Part shown: positions 13,219 to 14,085 of the stretch, one piece after another | How positions within the stretch are numbered: the stretch's first letter is position 1 | Layout: each line of letters starts with the position of its first letter | NCBI GenBank assembly: GCA_021852225.1 | Contig: JAJZOA010000286.1 | Location: 1 to 14,085 of the forward strand | From: Planctomycetota bacterium | Lineage (GTDB): Bacteria > Planctomycetota > Phycisphaerae > WQYP01 | Length of the DNA stretch: 14,085 nucleotides | Direction: 5' to 3' | Translations under genes and position numbers: made by a program | Notes under the pieces: model-generated | Told to the model about the DNA's origin: nothing | Database searches by the model: none | Seen by the model: the letters and a program-made list of their open reading frames with translations, nothing else

Positions 13219-14085
13219 TCACGTTTTGGATTTGAGTTTTCCACGTATAAATTCCGCTCGTGCCGCCTTGCGAATGTCGCCTTCCGCTGCCCTTCCCATC
13301 AGCCGCTGCAAGTGGGCTGGCTGCGTCCGCAGGAAAAGCATATTGACTAAATTAATATCCAGGCCGGCAACGCGTTTCATGGCGACGCCCAGCCGCAGAT
13401 GCGATAAAAAATAGAGCGTTTCTTCGGTGGAAATCAGTCGGGCGTTCTGCAATACGCCGACCGCCCGGCCGATTTTGTCATCCAGTGTCAATGGCCGCTC
13501 TTGTTCAAGAATGGCCCGCGCATTGAGTTCCGCTGTAATCAACCTGGGAATTATTTCATCGCTGAATTCGCTAAGAATTTCCTCTTCTGACCGCCCCAGC
13601 GTGGTCTGGTTGCTGATCTGGTAAAAATCACCAACAGCTTCAGTCCCTTCGCCAAACAGACCGCGAATGGCCAAATGCATGTCCTTGGCGGCGCGAAATA
13701 TCTTTTCAATATCTCCAGTCAGCTTAAGCGCCGGCAGGTGCATCATCACTGAAACCCGCATTCCTGTTCCAACATTGGTCGGACACGCGGTCAGAAAGCC
13801 GAACTTCCCGCTGTAGGCGAATTCCAATTGCTGTTGCAGGGCGCTATCCAGCGAATCGGCCACCCGCCAGCATTCGCGCAGTTGCACACCGGACCTAAGC
13901 ACCTGAAGCCGCAGATGGTCTTCCTCGTTAATCATGACACTTAAGCCCTCATCCGGACTTAATGCCACACCACGGCTGCCTTCGCCGCAGGCGTGTTGGC
14001 GGCTGATCAGATGCCGTTCCACCAGAATCTGGCGGTCCAGTTCTTCAGCCTGGTCAATATCCATATATGCAAGCCGCCAATCGCC
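13219..14085 (-). CDS. mcsB: Protein arginine kinase McsB (5' end beyond the window)
   Basis: McsB phosphorylates arginine residues of proteins, marking them for ClpC/ClpP degradation where that system exists. It belongs to the ATP:guanido phosphotransferase (creatine/arginine kinase) family. Visible motifs are LDRQILVERHLIS, VMINEEDHLRLQVL (NEEDH at 46-50 counted from the first in-window Met at 14064) and GFLTACPTNVGTGMR with the active-site cysteine C94, followed by SVMMHLPAL. The frame stays open to the right edge (GDWRLAYM precedes that Met), and McsB is normally about 350 residues, so roughly 60-70 N-terminal residues lie outside. Near the end, where the family has the phosphoarginine-binding RDxxRA motif, this protein reads RKAARA (13272-13255). 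No mcsA or clpC is visible; they may lie beyond the edge. Confidence 0.92.
   Translation of the reverse strand, partial: GDWRLAYMDIDQAEELDRQILVERHLISRQHACGEGSRGVALSPDEGLSVMINEEDHLRLQVLRSGVQLRECWRVADSLDSALQQQLEFAYSGKFGFLTACPTNVGTGMRVSVMMHLPALKLTGDIEKIFRAAKDMHLAIRGLFGEGTEAVGDFYQISNQTTLGRSEEEILSEFSDEIIPRLITAELNARAILEQERPLTLDDKIGRAVGVLQNARLISTEETLYFLSHLRLGVAMKRVAGLDINLVNMLFLRTQPAHLQRLMGRAAEGDIRKAARAEFIRGKLKSKT

Noticed and set aside
12936..13244. Minus-strand frame of 102 codons between mcsB and serA
   Set aside because: It starts inside the mcsB 3' end, lacks a ribosome site and motifs, and ends short of the serA promoter; considered chance.

Overview
The window comes from a Gram-negative-type bacterium of mid-range GC content. 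It is most likely a planctomycete, possibly class Phycisphaerae, or another member of the PVC group. This placement is inferred from four things: the wording of the RHS core (CGYRxDxESQLYYVRNRTYNxVLxRWIQRDPIGY), an hpnH hopanoid gene, an McsB arginine kinase, and interspersed repeats of the ADILSA and CACAGAG kind that I recall from PVC genomes. No 16S or other marker is present to confirm it.

The left third (1-4740, minus strand) is an accessory RHS region. It holds two truncated RHS core tips with different C-terminal domains. Each tip ends in an ATGA overlap with the next gene, which looks exported or membrane-bound. Read 5' to 3' on the minus strand the order is: RHS tip 1 (4740-3322, glycine-rich unknown C-terminus), a 353-residue predicted lipoprotein (3325-2264), a diverged tandem paralogue of it split by an in-frame amber codon (2264-1203), RHS tip 2 (1075-188, a C-terminus resembling a circularly permuted NlpC/P60 or PPPDE cysteine hydrolase), and a two-helix membrane protein that runs off the left edge (191-1). 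The two RHS cores share a gap-free 137-base direct repeat at about 89% identity. Upstream of each core the RHS homology stops and interspersed-repeat-like DNA begins. This resembles an array of orphan RHS toxin tips with candidate immunity genes.

The middle (5140-8926, plus strand) holds housekeeping genes: a RhlE-type DEAD-box RNA helicase with a strong predicted promoter and a long leader, then hpnH (adenosylhopane synthase), then a small conserved-looking protein with a possible Sm-like barrel.

The right part (9035-14085, minus strand) carries mcsB (cut by the right edge), serA (phosphoglycerate dehydrogenase, first step of serine synthesis) and speA (biosynthetic arginine decarboxylase). 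Separate candidate promoters precede serA and speA, so these three genes need not form one operon. The plus and minus blocks converge at about 8927-9034. I saw no tRNA, rRNA, CRISPR array or intact insertion sequence.
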